A stretch of DNA of 64,000 nucleotides from Lathyrus oleraceus. Taxonomy: Eukaryota; Streptophyta; Magnoliopsida; Fabales; Fabaceae. Position 1 is the first letter of the stretch, and every line of letters starts with the position of its first letter. A program made the position numbers and the translations under genes. Of the stretch, positions 37,337 to 49,500 are shown piece after piece. The notes under the pieces are model-generated. The model was not told where the DNA came from. It saw only the letters and a program-made list of their open reading frames with translations, and did no database searches. The DNA lies in contig NC_066583.1 in the NCBI RefSeq assembly GCF_024323335.1, positions 372,439,175 through 372,503,174 on the forward strand, given 5' to 3'.

Positions 37337-40300
37337 TCAAGCAAATAACTCTGGATAGGACTCTTTCATCTGACTCTCCAATTCCCAAGTCACATTGCCA
37401 CCTGCTGGTCCTCCCCAAGCTACCTTCACTAAGGCAATCTCTTTACCCCGCAACTGCTTCAACTCTCGATCCTCAATCCTCATAGGCGATGTCTCAACAG
37501 TCAGGTTGTCTCTCACCTGTACATCATCTACTTGGACTACATGCGACGGATCATGAATGTACCTCCTCAACTGAGACACATGAAAAACCTCATGCAAATT
37601 CGCAAGTGACGGCGGTAAAGCGATACGATAGGCTACTTCTCCTATCCTCTCCAGAATCTGATAAGGACCAATAAATCGCGGTGTCAACTTCTTCGACTTC
37701 AAAGCTCGACCAACACCGGTTATCGGAGTAACACGAAGAAACACATGATCTCCCTCTTGGAACTCAAGTGACTTCCTCCTCTTATCATGATAACTCTTCT
37801 GACGACTCTGAGCAATTCTCATCTTTTCCTGAATCATCTTAATCTTTTCTGTAGTCTGTTGAACAATCTCCGGTCCAACCACAGCACTCTCACCGGACTC
37901 ATACCAACATAAAGGTGTCCGACATCTCCGACCATACAAAGCTTCAAACGGCGCCATACCAATGCTCGAATGAAAACTATTGTTGTAGGTAAACTCAATC
38001 AAAGGTAAATAACAATCCCAAGCACCTCCCTTTTCCAAAACGCAAGCTCTCAAAAGATCCTCTAGTGACTGAATCGTCCTCTCAGTCTGACCATCAGTCT
38101 GTGGATGATATGCAGAACTCAATCTCAGCTTAGTTCCCAAAGCCTTCTGCAAACCTTCCCAGAACTTCGATGTAAATCTAGGATCTCTGTCCGAAACAAT
38201 ACTAGACGGAATACCATGCAAACTTACAATCTTCTCAATATACAACTCAGCTAATCTCTCTAACGGATAATCCATTCTAATCGGAATGAAATGAGCTGAC
38301 TTCGTCAATCTGTCAACAATCACCCAAATAGCTTCAAAATTCCTACTCGTCCTCGGTAAACCAGAAACAAAATCCATACTGATACTATCCCACTTCCACT
38401 CTGGAATAGCCAACGGTTGCATTAGCCCAGACGGCTTCTGATGCTCAATCTTTGACTTCTGACAAGTCAAACAGGAATATACAAAACTCGCAATTTCTCT
38501 TTTCATTCCCGGCCACCAAAATAACTTTTTAAAATCATGATACATCTTCGTAGCTCCAGGATGAATACTCAAGCCACTACGATGTCCTTCTTCCAGAATA
38601 CTCTTCTTAAGTTCGGTAACATCCGGAACGCACGCCCGACTACCAAATCTCAAAACACCATTCTCATCAACTCTGAATTCGCCACCTTGACCTTGATTCA
38701 CTAGAGTCAACTTATCAACCAAAAGCATATCAGATTGCTGACCCTCTCTGATCTCATCCAGAATACCACTTGTTAACTTCAACATTCCCAATTTAACACT
38801 ATTGTGAGTACTCTCACACACCAAACTCAAGTCTCTAAACTGCTCAATTAAATCCAATTCCTTAACCATTAGCATAGACATATGCAATGATCTCCGACTC
38901 AATGCATCAGCCACTACGTTTGCTTTACCCGGATGGTAATTCAAACCAAAGTCATAATCCTTCAGAAACTCTAACCATCTTCTCTGTCTCATATTCAGCT
39001 CTTTCTGATCAAACAAATACTTTAAACTCTTATGGTCACTGAAAACCTCGAATCTTGACCCATACAAGTAATGCCTCCATAACTTCAGAACAAATACCAC
39101 GGCTGCCAACTCTAAATCGTGCGTCGGATAGTTCCTCTCATGAACCCTCAGCTGTCTTGAAGCATAAGCTATAACCTGCTTATTCTGCATCAACACGCCA
39201 CCCAAACCCAACAATGAAGCATCACAGTAAACCTCAAATGGTTTCGACGAACTCGGTAATATCAGAATAGGAGCAGTAGTCAGCCTTCTCTTTAACTCTT
39301 GGAAACCTCCTTCACATTTTGAGTCCCAAATAAACGCTTGCCCCTTTCTAGTCAACATTGTCAACGGTAACGCCAACTTGGAAAATCCCTCAATGAACTT
39401 CCTGTAATAACCAGCCAAACCAAGGAAACTTCGAATCTCAGCAACAGACTTCGGAGCTTCCCACTTAGATACCGCTTCTATCTTAGAAGGATCAACAGCA
39501 ACACCACCTCTTGAAATCACATGACCAAGAAAACTAACCTCTTCTAACCAAAATTCACACTTGGACAATTTAGCAAATAACTTCTTTTCTCGTAGAACTC
39601 CCAAAACCACTCTCAAATGTTCAGCATGCTCTTCTTCAGATTTCGAATACACCAAAATGTCATCAATAAACACCACAACAAACTTATCTAGGTACGGATG
39701 GAAAATCCTATTCATATACTCCATAAATACTCCAGGCGCATTAGTCACACCAAAAGGCATTACAGAATACTCATAATGTCCATACCTTGTTCTGAAAGCA
39801 GTCTTCTGAATATCCTCGGTTTTCACACGAATCTGATGATACCCAGATCTCAAATCTATCTTGCTGAACACACTTGCACCAACCAACTGATCCATCAAAT
39901 CATCAATCCTTGGCAACGGATACCGATTCTTGATCGTCACTTTATTCAGTTGTCTGTAGTCCACACACAACCTCATAGTACCTTCTTTCTTCTTAACCAA
40001 CAACACTGGTGCACCCCACGGTGACACACTCGGACGAATAAATTTCTTATCCAACAGATCTTCCAACTGACTCTTCAGTTCAGTTAACTCAACAGCAGAC
40101 ATACGGTACGGAGCCATCGATATCGGCCTAGTACCAGGTACCAAGTCAATAGAGAACTCCACTTCACGCTCTGGCGGCATTTCATTCACCTCTTCCGGAA
40201 ACACATCAGGAAAATCGCCCACCACGGCTAGATCGCCAATCACCAGTTTATCTTTAGCCTCCAAGGTTGCTAACAGCATAAACAACTCCGCTCCATCAAC

Positions 40301-41695
40301 TACTTCTTCATTCACCTGTCTTGCTGATAGAAACAAACTCTTTCCTTCCTCAATCTCCGGAAAGACCACAGTCTTATCAAAACAATTGATAGAAACTCGA
40401 TTAAACACCAACCAGTTCATACCCAGAATAACATCAATCTGCACTAACGGAAGACACACAAGGTCTATCCCAAAGTCTCTACCAAAAATACTCAAAGGAC
40501 AATTTAAACAAACCGAAGTAGTAGTCACTGAACCCTTCGCAGGAGTATCAATTACCATACTACCAAACATCTCAGATATCTCTAACTTAAGGTTCACAGC
40601 ACAATCCAAAGATATAAAGGAATGAGTCGCACCTGTGTCAATAATAGCTACAAGAGGAAAGCCATTAATATAACACGTACCTCGGATCAAACGATCATCA
40701 GCAGAAGTCTCAGAACCCGATAAAGCAAAGACCTTGCCTCCTGACTGATTCCCTTTCTTCGGCTTCTGACACTGGCTTCCAATATGCCCTTCTTCACCAC
40801 AATTAAAACAAATCACTTCCTTGTGCTTGCAATCAGCTATTGCATGTCCAGTCTTACCACAACGAAAACACCTCTTTACTTCAACAGTGCATACATTACT
40901 CTTATGACCAGCCTGACCACATTTGAAGCAAACTATACCAGCAGGAGCACCTCCCCCACTAGTTCTCTGAGCCGGAGCAGCTCTTTGCTTCCCTTTTCCA
41001 GCTGGAACATCATACGGCTTGCCACGGTTCTGATGTTGCTTGCCTCTGCGATCACTGACAATCTTGTAATGAGCATTATTGTCCTCTTCAAATATCCTGC
41101 AGCTATCAACCAATTCAGTAAAAATGCGTATCTTCTGATACCCAACAGCCTTCTTAATTTCAGAGCGCAGTCCATTTTCAAACTTGATGCACTTTGAAAA
41201 TTCAGCACCAGCACCAGTGTAATGAGGATAAAATTTGGACAGCTCCACAAATTTCGCAGCATAATCAGTGACAGACATGTTTCCTTGCTTCAGCTCAAGG
41301 AATTCAATTTCCTTCTTACCACGGACATCTTCCGGATAATACTTTCTCAGGAATTCCCTACGGAATACATCCCAAGTAACGTCTTCACCTGCCACAGTCA
41401 ACCTCTCGTGAGTCTCTAGCCACCAGTCATCAGCTTCGACTGCTAGCATGTGAGTACCATACCGAACCTTCTGAGCTGGAGTGCAATCCATAACACGAAA
41501 GATTCTCTCAATCTCTTTCAACCATCCTAAAGCTGCATCTGGATCATGCTTCCCTTTAAACACCGGCGGATTCTCTCTCTGAAAAGTCGCCAAGCTACGT
41601 GATCCAGCATCACCACCAGCATTTGGCAAGTTCTGCACAGCTTGTGCCATTGCTTGCATTGCGGCAGCCATTGCAGCGTCATTCCTTCCAGCCAT
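37337..41695 (-). CDS. Chromovirus gag-pol polyprotein, intact
   Basis: 1452 aa, start MAGRNDAAM shortly after the PBS. Gag about residues 40-210; CCHC knuckles at about 256, 277 and 297. Protease DTGATHSF at about 353. RT about 540-780 with [11 protein letters not shown] (577), SGYHQI (617) and the catalytic FIDDIL (677). RNase H about 815-930 ([23 protein letters not shown]). Integrase has a zinc finger near 1040-1085 ([14 protein letters not shown]) and core motifs [17 protein letters not shown] and [11 protein letters not shown]-terminal segment ([16 protein letters not shown], then VTWELESQM) is a chromodomain-type tail that in this lineage directs insertion to heterochromatin. No stop or frameshift. 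Encodes the structural, reverse transcription and integration functions for the element's cycle; a plausible source of trans-acting proteins for the deleted relative at 21263-24583. Confidence 0.96.
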   Translation of the reverse strand: MAGRNDAAMAAAMQAMAQAVQNLPNAGGDAGSRSLATFQRENPPVFKGKHDPDAALGWLKEIERIFRVMDCTPAQKVRYGTHMLAVEADDWWLETHERLTVAGEDVTWDVFRREFLRKYYPEDVRGKKEIEFLELKQGNMSVTDYAAKFVELSKFYPHYTGAGAEFSKCIKFENGLRSEIKKAVGYQKIRIFTELVDSCRIFEEDNNAHYKIVSDRRGKQHQNRGKPYDVPAGKGKQRAAPAQRTSGGGAPAGIVCFKCGQAGHKSNVCTVEVKRCFRCGKTGHAIADCKHKEVICFNCGEEGHIGSQCQKPKKGNQSGGKVFALSGSETSADDRLIRGTCYINGFPLVAIIDTGATHSFISLDCAVNLKLEISEMFGSMVIDTPAKGSVTTTSVCLNCPLSIFGRDFGIDLVCLPLVQIDVILGMNWLVFNRVSINCFDKTVVFPEIEEGKSLFLSARQVNEEVVDGAELFMLLATLEAKDKLVIGDLAVVGDFPDVFPEEVNEMPPEREVEFSIDLVPGTRPISMAPYRMSAVELTELKSQLEDLLDKKFIRPSVSPWGAPVLLVKKKEGTMRLCVDYRQLNKVTIKNRYPLPRIDDLMDQLVGASVFSKIDLRSGYHQIRVKTEDIQKTAFRTRYGHYEYSVMPFGVTNAPGVFMEYMNRIFHPYLDKFVVVFIDDILVYSKSEEEHAEHLRVVLGVLREKKLFAKLSKCEFWLEEVSFLGHVISRGGVAVDPSKIEAVSKWEAPKSVAEIRSFLGLAGYYRKFIEGFSKLALPLTMLTRKGQAFIWDSKCEGGFQELKRRLTTAPILILPSSSKPFEVYCDASLLGLGGVLMQNKQVIAYASRQLRVHERNYPTHDLELAAVVFVLKLWRHYLYGSRFEVFSDHKSLKYLFDQKELNMRQRRWLEFLKDYDFGLNYHPGKANVVADALSRRSLHMSMLMVKELDLIEQFRDLSLVCESTHNSVKLGMLKLTSGILDEIREGQQSDMLLVDKLTLVNQGQGGEFRVDENGVLRFGSRACVPDVTELKKSILEEGHRSGLSIHPGATKMYHDFKKLFWWPGMKREIASFVYSCLTCQKSKIEHQKPSGLMQPLAIPEWKWDSISMDFVSGLPRTSRNFEAIWVIVDRLTKSAHFIPIRMDYPLERLAELYIEKIVSLHGIPSSIVSDRDPRFTSKFWEGLQKALGTKLRLSSAYHPQTDGQTERTIQSLEDLLRACVLEKGGAWDCYLPLIEFTYNNSFHSSIGMAPFEALYGRRCRTPLCWYESGESAVVGPEIVQQTTEKIKMIQEKMRIAQSRQKSYHDKRRKSLEFQEGDHVFLRVTPITGVGRALKSKKLTPRFIGPYQILERIGEVAYRIALPPSLANLHEVFHVSQLRRYIHDPSHVVQVDDVQVRDNLTVETSPMRIEDRELKQLRGKEIALVKVAWGGPAGGNVTWELESQMKESYPELFA

Positions 41696-41788
41696 TTCAA
41701 CTTGTCACTACAACACAACTTAAAAGTTAGACTAGTAACAATACTCAATCGTTAGACAGTAACGACACGACAACTGGCCGGACAGACC

Positions 41789-41805
41789 GACCTGCTCTGA
41801 TACCA
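41789..41805 (-). other. Primer-binding site (initiator tRNA-Met)
   Basis: The minus strand reads TGGTATCAGAGCAGG, four bases inside the 5' LTR edge at 41810. Confidence 0.9.
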
Positions 41806-41809
41806 CTAA

Positions 41810-43539
41810 TGTAACACCCTTCTAAATACCCCAAATATTCAATAACAACAACAATTAATTATCAGAGTAAATACACAAACAAGGGTGTCACATCTTCGAA
41901 TCACATCATTCATCATAACAACTGTCATGCTCTTTTATTATATCAACCATGAAACATTTCAAAAATACGCAGCGGATAGAATTCAACCAACTATTCAAAA
42001 CACATAACGTTTTACAAGTAAAAGGTTCAATAACCAACAATAAAACAATTAAACATCCCGTCCCGATGTTACATCTATCAGAGCATGACCCACTAAAACC
42101 ACTCTAGACTTCGAGCACTAGCTTCTACTCAACTCACTGCTCGTTACCTGAAAAATATAACTGTAAGGGTGAGTTCCTCAATCGATATAACAAATATTAT
42201 AAATCATCATGTTATGTTAAGTAACTTTACACGTTAATCACCCACATCATATCATGCATTCAGTAGCAGCATATTCAACTCAACATCATATTCAAACACA
42301 ACGTAAATGCAACTCAAATGAGACTCGACTCTTCATGCATGTGGTACCATTTGGAGTAAAACTCCCAACTTAAAATCATTGCCAGTTTAGTGGGCATCAA
42401 GGCATAAGCCTTCGACTTTCAACTTAAAAATTTGCCAATCCAGGCCAACGTGGTGTGAGCAAAAGCCCCATAATTTTGCCAATCCAGGCCAACGTGGTGT
42501 GAGCAAAAGCCCCGACTTAATGCATATGAATGTATATGGCATGTACGACTTGAAAGTTCAACAACATAAAACAACGACAACATAACAGCGTTTCCAGCAA
42601 CAACAACTTAAAATCAACTTTGGCTCCTCAGCCTACAACTCAGCATTTTCAACAAAACAACTTATATTCAACTTTGGCTCATCAGCCTACAACTTAATAT
42701 TTTCCACAAAAGCAACTTATCAACATATTTGCATCAACATTTCACAACATAGACTCCACGAATTTATTTATCACAATTGGATACAATAGGCCAATCACCA
42801 ATTACACTTACATCATAAAAATCAACCATTTTTACATACTGCAACAGTGTTAACCGGTTAACGCTATAGGTTAACCGGTTAACGCAGGAAAATTACACTT
42901 CCAGGCAAAACGCAACAGTGTTAACCGGTTAACGCTATAGGTTAACCGGTTAACGCAGGCGAAACAGCAGTTCCTGCGCTAACACAAGGCAGAATGCAGA
43001 GTTTCCGCATTTTCCGCCGTTGGAGGACTTCCGGACCTCCGATTCAACTTCCGTAAAAAGCTATACGCTCAGAATTTCACAATACACTCAAACACAAATT
43101 CAATTCCAGCTTTAATACAACTTATTCAACATAATTTCTCAGCATTCTAAATCCCAATTAGGGTCAATCGACGGCTTATCACTACCCATTACATGTTAAT
43201 CGATAATACCCATTAAACGACGATAAACCCCCCTTACCTGAGATAATCCGGCAATTCTCTAAGCTTTAGCTTTTCCGTTCTTCAACCGTGCTCTTCAGTT
43301 TTTTCTCTTGCCCTTTTCCTCTTCTCTGCAGCTTCTCAACTTTTCACGTGAAAACTCTTCTGTTCCAAGAATGAATGAATTCTTCTCTTAATTCCAACTT
43401 ATATATTTTCCCATAATAATTATTATTCCAAATAATAATAATAATAATAATAATCCAATAATCCAATTTATTTAATTAAATTAATAAAATAATATTAACT
43501 CAATTAAATAATTCTCTTATTTTAAATCGGGGTGTTACA
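41810..43539 (-). repeat. 5' LTR of the intact chromovirus
   Basis: 1730 bp, no difference from 35565-37294 seen by eye. Being 5' on the minus strand, this copy would carry the active promoter. Confidence 0.95.
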
Positions 43540-43544
43540 CAAAA

Positions 43545-44027
43545 CATTTGTTGAATTGAACAAATAAGAGTGCAAATAATTGGATAAAAGCTCAAATTCA
43601 TTTGATGGAATGGTAGTCTGCAAATGGCAAGACTCCATAGATCTGTACAAATTTGAAATCAGTGATATATATTGGAAGAGGGCTACATTGAACATAATGA
43701 TCCTTTCTCTACCAATTTGAATCTCGATGTATTCAAAGCTTCAGTCGACGACGAATCGAGAATCCTCTGACGAAAAGACGGCTGGTGACCAGAAAGTCTT
43801 GCCAGGATGCAGTTACTTGCCTGATCCCTAATTTTCGCCTAGATTGCCCCAGGGTGAGGTACTCAATCTAGCGGGATGCAAATATGCTTTTTTATCAAGT
43901 CTCTAACTTTTGCCTGGATTACCCTTGCAGGTTTTCCACCGAGACGCTCATTTTTGCCTAAGCCGCCCTTTCAGGTTTTCAACTTAGCGAGATATTCTGT
44001 TTTTCATTTGCATATACTTTTTTTTTT
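43545..44027 (-). other. Ogre 3' noncoding region, part right of the nested chromovirus
   Basis: Continues the Ogre 3' UTR broken at 35564. No ORF; contains 'cttttgcctggattacccttgcagg'-type repeated phrases (about 43840-43990), shown here only in part. Confidence 0.5.
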
Positions 44028-44366
44028 CTAGGCAAAGTATCTCTTAACTGCATCTGAATTCACAGGACGAGTGAAATCCTCCCCATCCATTGTTGTAAGC
44101 ATCAAAGCTCCGCCTGAAAAGGCTCTCTTAACAACATATGGACCCTCGTAGTTTGGAGTCCACTTGCCCCTGGAATCGGGCACGAAAGACAAAACTTTCT
44201 TGAGCACGAGGTCACCTTCTCTGAACATGCGAGGCTTGACCTTCTTATCGAATGCTTTCTTCATTCTCTGCTGATATAACTGACCATGACACATGGCAGT
44301 TAATCGCTTCTCTTCAATCAAATTCATTTGGTCATAACGACTCTGAATCCATTCAGCATTAGTCAA
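44028..44366 (-). pseudogene. Ogre pol C-terminal remnant (integrase tail)
   Basis: 112-aa open frame containing KVKPRMFREGDLVLKKV, PDSRGKWTPNYEGPYVVK and RPVNSDAVKRYFA, the tail that closes Ogre pol. The integrase catalytic core, which should lie immediately upstream (to the right), is absent. The piece is open to its natural stop but starts at an internal Met, so it is a truncated remnant and not a gene. Confidence 0.85.
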
Positions 44367-44936
44367 CTAGGGACTTTGAGGGTATCAGGCTTCTTTTATT
44401 CTTTTTTCTATTTGAAATTTTTTTCCTGATTTTTGCTTTTACTTATTTTTCACCCTCTTCTCTCTTCTTTTTTTTTACATTACATTTGTAATGCCCCAGT
44501 TTGACTGTTTTGCTGATTCTCATAATACAGCTGAATGAGCTTCTTTTCGTGCTCAAGAAGGTGGGTAATCTCATCAGGAATCCCCTTCAACATCATCTTC
44601 CTCTGCCTCGAATACAAGGAATTCAGATTTGGGAGATGGCGTTGGATCATTATGTTCAATGGGTTTAGAAGTCCCTGCATAATGATTCTGGATAATGAAA
44701 AGCCTTTGAATTTTAAACAAGCAAATCATTTATGCAGATGAAAAAGCTGTTTTTGTTTTTCATGGTTTTTTGTGATCACTGATTTCATGCAAAAAGCAAA
44801 AAGTGAAAACAAATGGAAAAACAAATGTTTAACAATGCATTAATTGAATGAAAACATCATTGCATTAAAATGCTGCCAACAATGTCATCACTTCTCCTTT
44901 TGGCATGGGAGAAGGGTTTTAAACAAAGTGAACATA
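44367..44936 (-). other. Ogre interior junk between pol pieces
   Basis: T-rich at 44380-44490. A 66-aa minus frame at 44480-44680 (ITHLLEHEKKLIQLYYENQ) may be another pol or gag remnant but I do not recognise it. Confidence 0.35.
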
Positions 44937-45182
44937 TTACGCTGACTTATGAATGACCGTAGGAACATCCACAGCGACCCAATTGTGGCAGACACCACCA
45001 GGAATAACAAAATTGTTCACATCCTCTGCATCCTCTTCCAAGATAGCAGCAGCTTCCTCTTCAGGCTGATCATCATGGATGAATCCTCCACTCGTGAACA
45101 GACCTTGCTCATTATATGCCCCAGAACAAAAGCCAATGCCAGCCCGGGATCGGTTAACCAGGAATAAATCCATCAACAGCAC
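44937..45182 (-). pseudogene. Ogre pol remnant from the protease-RT linker region
   Basis: 81-aa frame with NRSRAGIGFCSGAYNEQGLF, TSGGFIHDDQPEEEA, VNNFVIPGGVCHNWVAVDVP, phrases I associate with the stretch between protease and RT of Ogre pol. It lies only about 0.6 kb from the integrase tail, so RT, RNase H and integrase core have been deleted between them. Identification rests on recollection of Ogre sequences. Confidence 0.6.
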
Positions 45183-46496
45183 TTAGTCTGGCAAATCCTC
45201 CTCTGAGTTTACAATTCTCTTGCTCAGGATGATCCATCAATCTGGCAGAGTTGGCTCTGGTATAATACCGGCGAAGTGCGTCTTCAAAATAAATGAAGAT
45301 CGCAGGGTCAGACCACAGGACGGGAGACCGGAATAAAACACCCGCTTATGCAAATGATGCATGAAGTGTTCGTGCATATGCTTGTTTTTTATTTCAAAGG
45401 AACTCGAGGGTTTTATTTGCAAACTTTGAAATATTTACATTTTGATCGTATATGAGAATATCTCATCAGATAGATCAGGTGAAAAAATTTTCCCGGTTTT
45501 TTCATGTTTGAAAATTTTTGCAACTAAACTCCTTTGAGTTCCTTGAAAATTTTCTTTTTTATCTGATGATACGGATGCGGATGAATGTATGAATGTATGA
45601 ATGCAACAATCACACTCAAGGATCAAGCAAGGCACACCAAACAAAGGTCATGGGAAAGCTCAACGTACCCCTAATATCAATCATCCATTTTGGTGGATTT
45701 AGGTTTTCACCTTATCGACACCCAAGTTCCATTGATATTAACGGTACATGAACCAGCTCAATCATCCTTAATATCAACCAGCCGCTTTGGTGGATTTTAG
45801 GTTTTACACCTGATCCGGGATCCATTGATATTAACGATATTTGAACGACTCAACCACGAATCACGGGTTTGTTGAGAGTCACGAGCATGGAGTCTTGGTT
45901 AAGAACCACCCAAAGGGAATGTACTAGGGTTTAAACCTGCCAGACATGTTCTACCAGAGGTTCCCATAATCATCGTTCCATCTTTCGAATATTATCGGAG
46001 GAACGAATACTCGTATTCCAAAAATATTCTCAAGAGAAACTCTTATGAGTGTAGTATCGCGTAACAATCGCATCAGAACTTACATCTGAACGACCTCCGC
46101 ACTACGTCCTAAAAATAGGCCAAGATGGGTTTGGTAAACTAAGGTCCTTGGCTTCTAAGGCACATGATTGAACGAATAATGCCTAACCACAAATAACTTG
46201 TGTGACATTATTAATCCAACATGACCTCCACCAAGTGAATGGACTCGCAAGTCAACTGGCTAAGGACTACTCCACACCAGTCGACAAGACTATGCCATTC
46301 TCCTATCCTAGAGTGCACTCGAGTTCGGGTATAGAACCCATCTCACAGAGATCACCAAAGCAAACAACAATTGTATATCAAGCAATTCAAACATTACAAT
46401 CAATACAGTTATCCCAAATTGTACAAAAATATGTCAAATAACAAATAATAATATATCACACAAAGGTGAAAAGTAGGCAATACCGCCAAGGATTTG
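45183..46496 (-). other. Ogre leader region, no coding content recognised
   Basis: Between the PBS and the first pol remnant. It has a direct repeat of about 105 bp near 45660-45845 ('aatatcaatcatccattttgg' / 'aatatcaaccagccgctttgg'). The gag and ORF1 expected here in a complete Ogre are missing. The 79-aa frame at 46202 is not supported. Confidence 0.5.
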
Positions 46497-46514
46497 TCCC
46501 CAGCAGAGTCGCCA
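46497..46514 (-). other. Primer-binding site of Ogre
   Basis: The minus strand reads TGGCGACTCTGCTGGGGA, the Ogre-type PBS (tRNA-Arg), six bases from the 5' LTR edge. Confidence 0.9.
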
Positions 46515-46520
46515 CTTTTC

Positions 46521-49500
46521 TGTAGCGGTGTATTCGTTACTATATGATCTATTGGTTAAATCATAAGCAAAGTATACAATGAACATAGAGTCGCCACCGC
46601 ACTTTTATTTATCCTAAGGACTGGTTAAAAAGCGAACAAAAACCTAAGAAGTTTTACACGTAGAAAACTAATGAAAAAGATCAGAGAAACTGGATAAGGG
46701 GTAAAATACGCAAAGGGAAGGTGTTAGGCACCCAATGCGTCCTAGGTACTCCTAGGGAGCCCTTTTCACACTTTGTTGTTTGAAAAATTATTATTTGTCA
46801 TGACATAAGTATTGTGCAAACATGATTGGGATGATGAGAAGAGAATGTACATGTTAATTATTTTTGTGTTCGAACGGATGAACCCGTTGCCTACGTACCT
46901 TCCATCAAAGGTAAGGATCAAAACGCCGTAGTTCGGCTAAAAACTTCCAAAAGTTAGTGGATTTAATTTTAAAACACAAGCTCAAAGGTCTTATGTTACC
47001 CACGGGAGAAAACTCAACCTTATGAAACAACTAGTCCACCATGTGAGAAAAGCTTCAACTTGCCAGAGAGGGGTTAACCCTATAATAGGCAAGGAAGACT
47101 TACAATTCATCTACTAAGGACAAATAGGTGAGATTAATATCAACCAACTAGGGTAAATCAAACCTATAGCTAATGTATGAAAACTTAACAAACATGGACA
47201 AAGCCACAAAATCATTTGAATGGGTGAAGTTATTTGGATTATTTACAAAAAGGTCAAAGTATGATTAAAGTCAATTCAAAATGAAGTATTTACAAAAATG
47301 AAGTTTGGAAAATCATGGACTTAAGGTCCAAGTTTCTAATTTGGAAAGAGGTGAGAATGTTTGCACAACACTTATTTCAAGTTTTAAAACATGTGTGAAA
47401 AGTTTAGGACACAATGGGATGAATGGATGGAATGTAAAACTTCTTGGAAGGTTCACCTCTTGAAATCATATAGAAGATGATTCAAGTGTGTCCTTAGGAA
47501 TAGGCTACAAATGAGCAATAATATGAACATGGTAACAGATGAAAGTAAATAAAAGCGGATACTGGATGCCACTCAATGGTCTTATACCTGTCTCCTAAAA
47601 CAAGTAAGGATATCAGAAGCCACTCTATGGGCTTACACTAATCTCCATCAGAATAAAACAAAAACAAAACAGGGAAGTCAACTGCCAATCCATCTGGACT
47701 TATGTTAACCTCCTCAGTATGATCCTAGGAATACAAATGCCACATCACAGGGACTTACAATGAATCCTCACATACAACAACAATTGCACTAGGCAATGGG
47801 TATGAGTGACCAATGAGGTCTTACACTCTACCCCTTCCATGTCATGGGAACAGATGCCAACTCACAGGGACTTATAACTGGTTCCTCAATGGGAAAACAT
47901 CAATGTCACAAGGACAAAAGAAATGATCATGCACTAATGGCAAACAAAGATGATAAATGCACAACGGCAATCAATGATAGTAAATGCACAATGGCAATCA
48001 AGTAATCATGTATAAATGAATCAAGTAATCAATCACATAACTTCAAGTAGCACACTCTATAACCATTCAATGAGGCTCAAGCAAAAGGGTTTGACTATGA
48101 AAGTCCACTGTAAGAGGTAAGTGTCGCTCTTAACCTTGCCATTGAGAGGCTAAGGTGAAGCAGATGAAAGGATATGAGGGGTGTGCCTCATTGCTTCTAT
48201 CTCAAGTCCGAGAGAGCATGTAAATATAAGAATGTGGGGGAGTTCAGAAAGATGGAACTCTTTCCCCGATTAGACTCGATAGATCTTGGGCTTGGATCTC
48301 AATGCTACAACCATGTAATGGGAGCAAGGAGAAGACTCACTGAATAGTGGGAGATAGGCTACTTATCTCTTTGATCCACCAATTGCCTCGAATGAGGACT
48401 TTTCCTGCTTAGGACAAACATAAACACACACAAGCATTGCCTCTTAAGGAGGACTTCAGACAATTTGCCCGGCCAAATAACGGGCCGGGTCTCCAGACTA
48501 CATGAAGAAGAAGGTGCAATACCTCAATGCAAGTTGCTATTTAAGCAAAGCAACACAAGTTCTTAAGAGAACTGAGCAACTAAAGGGTACCTGAAAACAA
48601 TCCAACATGATCAGCATCCCATTCATAATCAAACAACAATACAATAATCAACAATGTACAATCATAATCAAACAATAATGTGCATAGCACAAAGCTCGAC
48701 ATGAACCAACATCCTACAAAACAGCCACATTAGTTTACAAGTCAAGTAAGATAATCCCAAATGTGAAACAATTCCTTTAATCATTAACTCCTTAACCTGA
48801 AAAGCCAAAAACAACTTCAAATGTAAGTAATAAGACCACTAGGACTAGCCTAGGGTCCAAAAGAGGGAAAAATCCTAAAACAGCAACCAATTCATAATCA
48901 AAGTCAAGCTATTTCAATAACAAAGGGATCCCAATTGGTCCCATATCCAAACTATACACCTATGTCAATTTGTGCACCATGTAAGGCAAAGGAAACAAAT
49001 ATAAGTCACATATGAGCAACCAGCAAGATCACATCCAAAAAAATATCAAAACAACACAGTAAATTCCACAAAAATTATATCCTAAACAGGGGACATTCAA
49101 CTAGCTACATGTCAATTTTTATGCCATTTGGACTAGTGGAGCTATGGGAATTAATTAGACATGTCAAAACATGTAAAAACACAATCAAATGAAGTTCAAA
49201 AATATGCACCAAATTCAATTAATTGGTAAACAGTGATGGTAAATGGGAAATGGATGGGACCAAAACTAAATGATAGTTATACATGTCAAGAACTACCCTA
49301 TCAATTTTCATGGTCATTGGATAAGGTATGTGGATATGGCAACATATATACAAAGGTGTCACCAACAAGGTCCAAAAAATGATAGGCAGAAGATAAAAAT
49401 CCTAATCAATTTGGAAATGGATTGTAAAAATCCACAAAAATTCACAGTGAATGCTAACATGTTAATGGTGCTACATGCAAAAAATTAAGGCCATTGGCCA

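Larger units (their letters stand above)
35565..43539 (-). mobile_element. Intact Tekay-like chromovirus (Ty3/gypsy), apparently full length
   Basis: 7975 bp. LTRs 35565-37294 and 41810-43539 are both 1730 bp, with no difference noticed by eye. TSD CAAAA at 35560-35564 and 43540-43544. PBS at 41789-41805 and PPT at 37295-37311 place it on the minus strand. It contains a single uninterrupted gag-pol frame of 1452 codons with all expected domains. It inserted into the Ogre 3' noncoding region and is the youngest and most complete element in the window. Confidence 0.97.
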
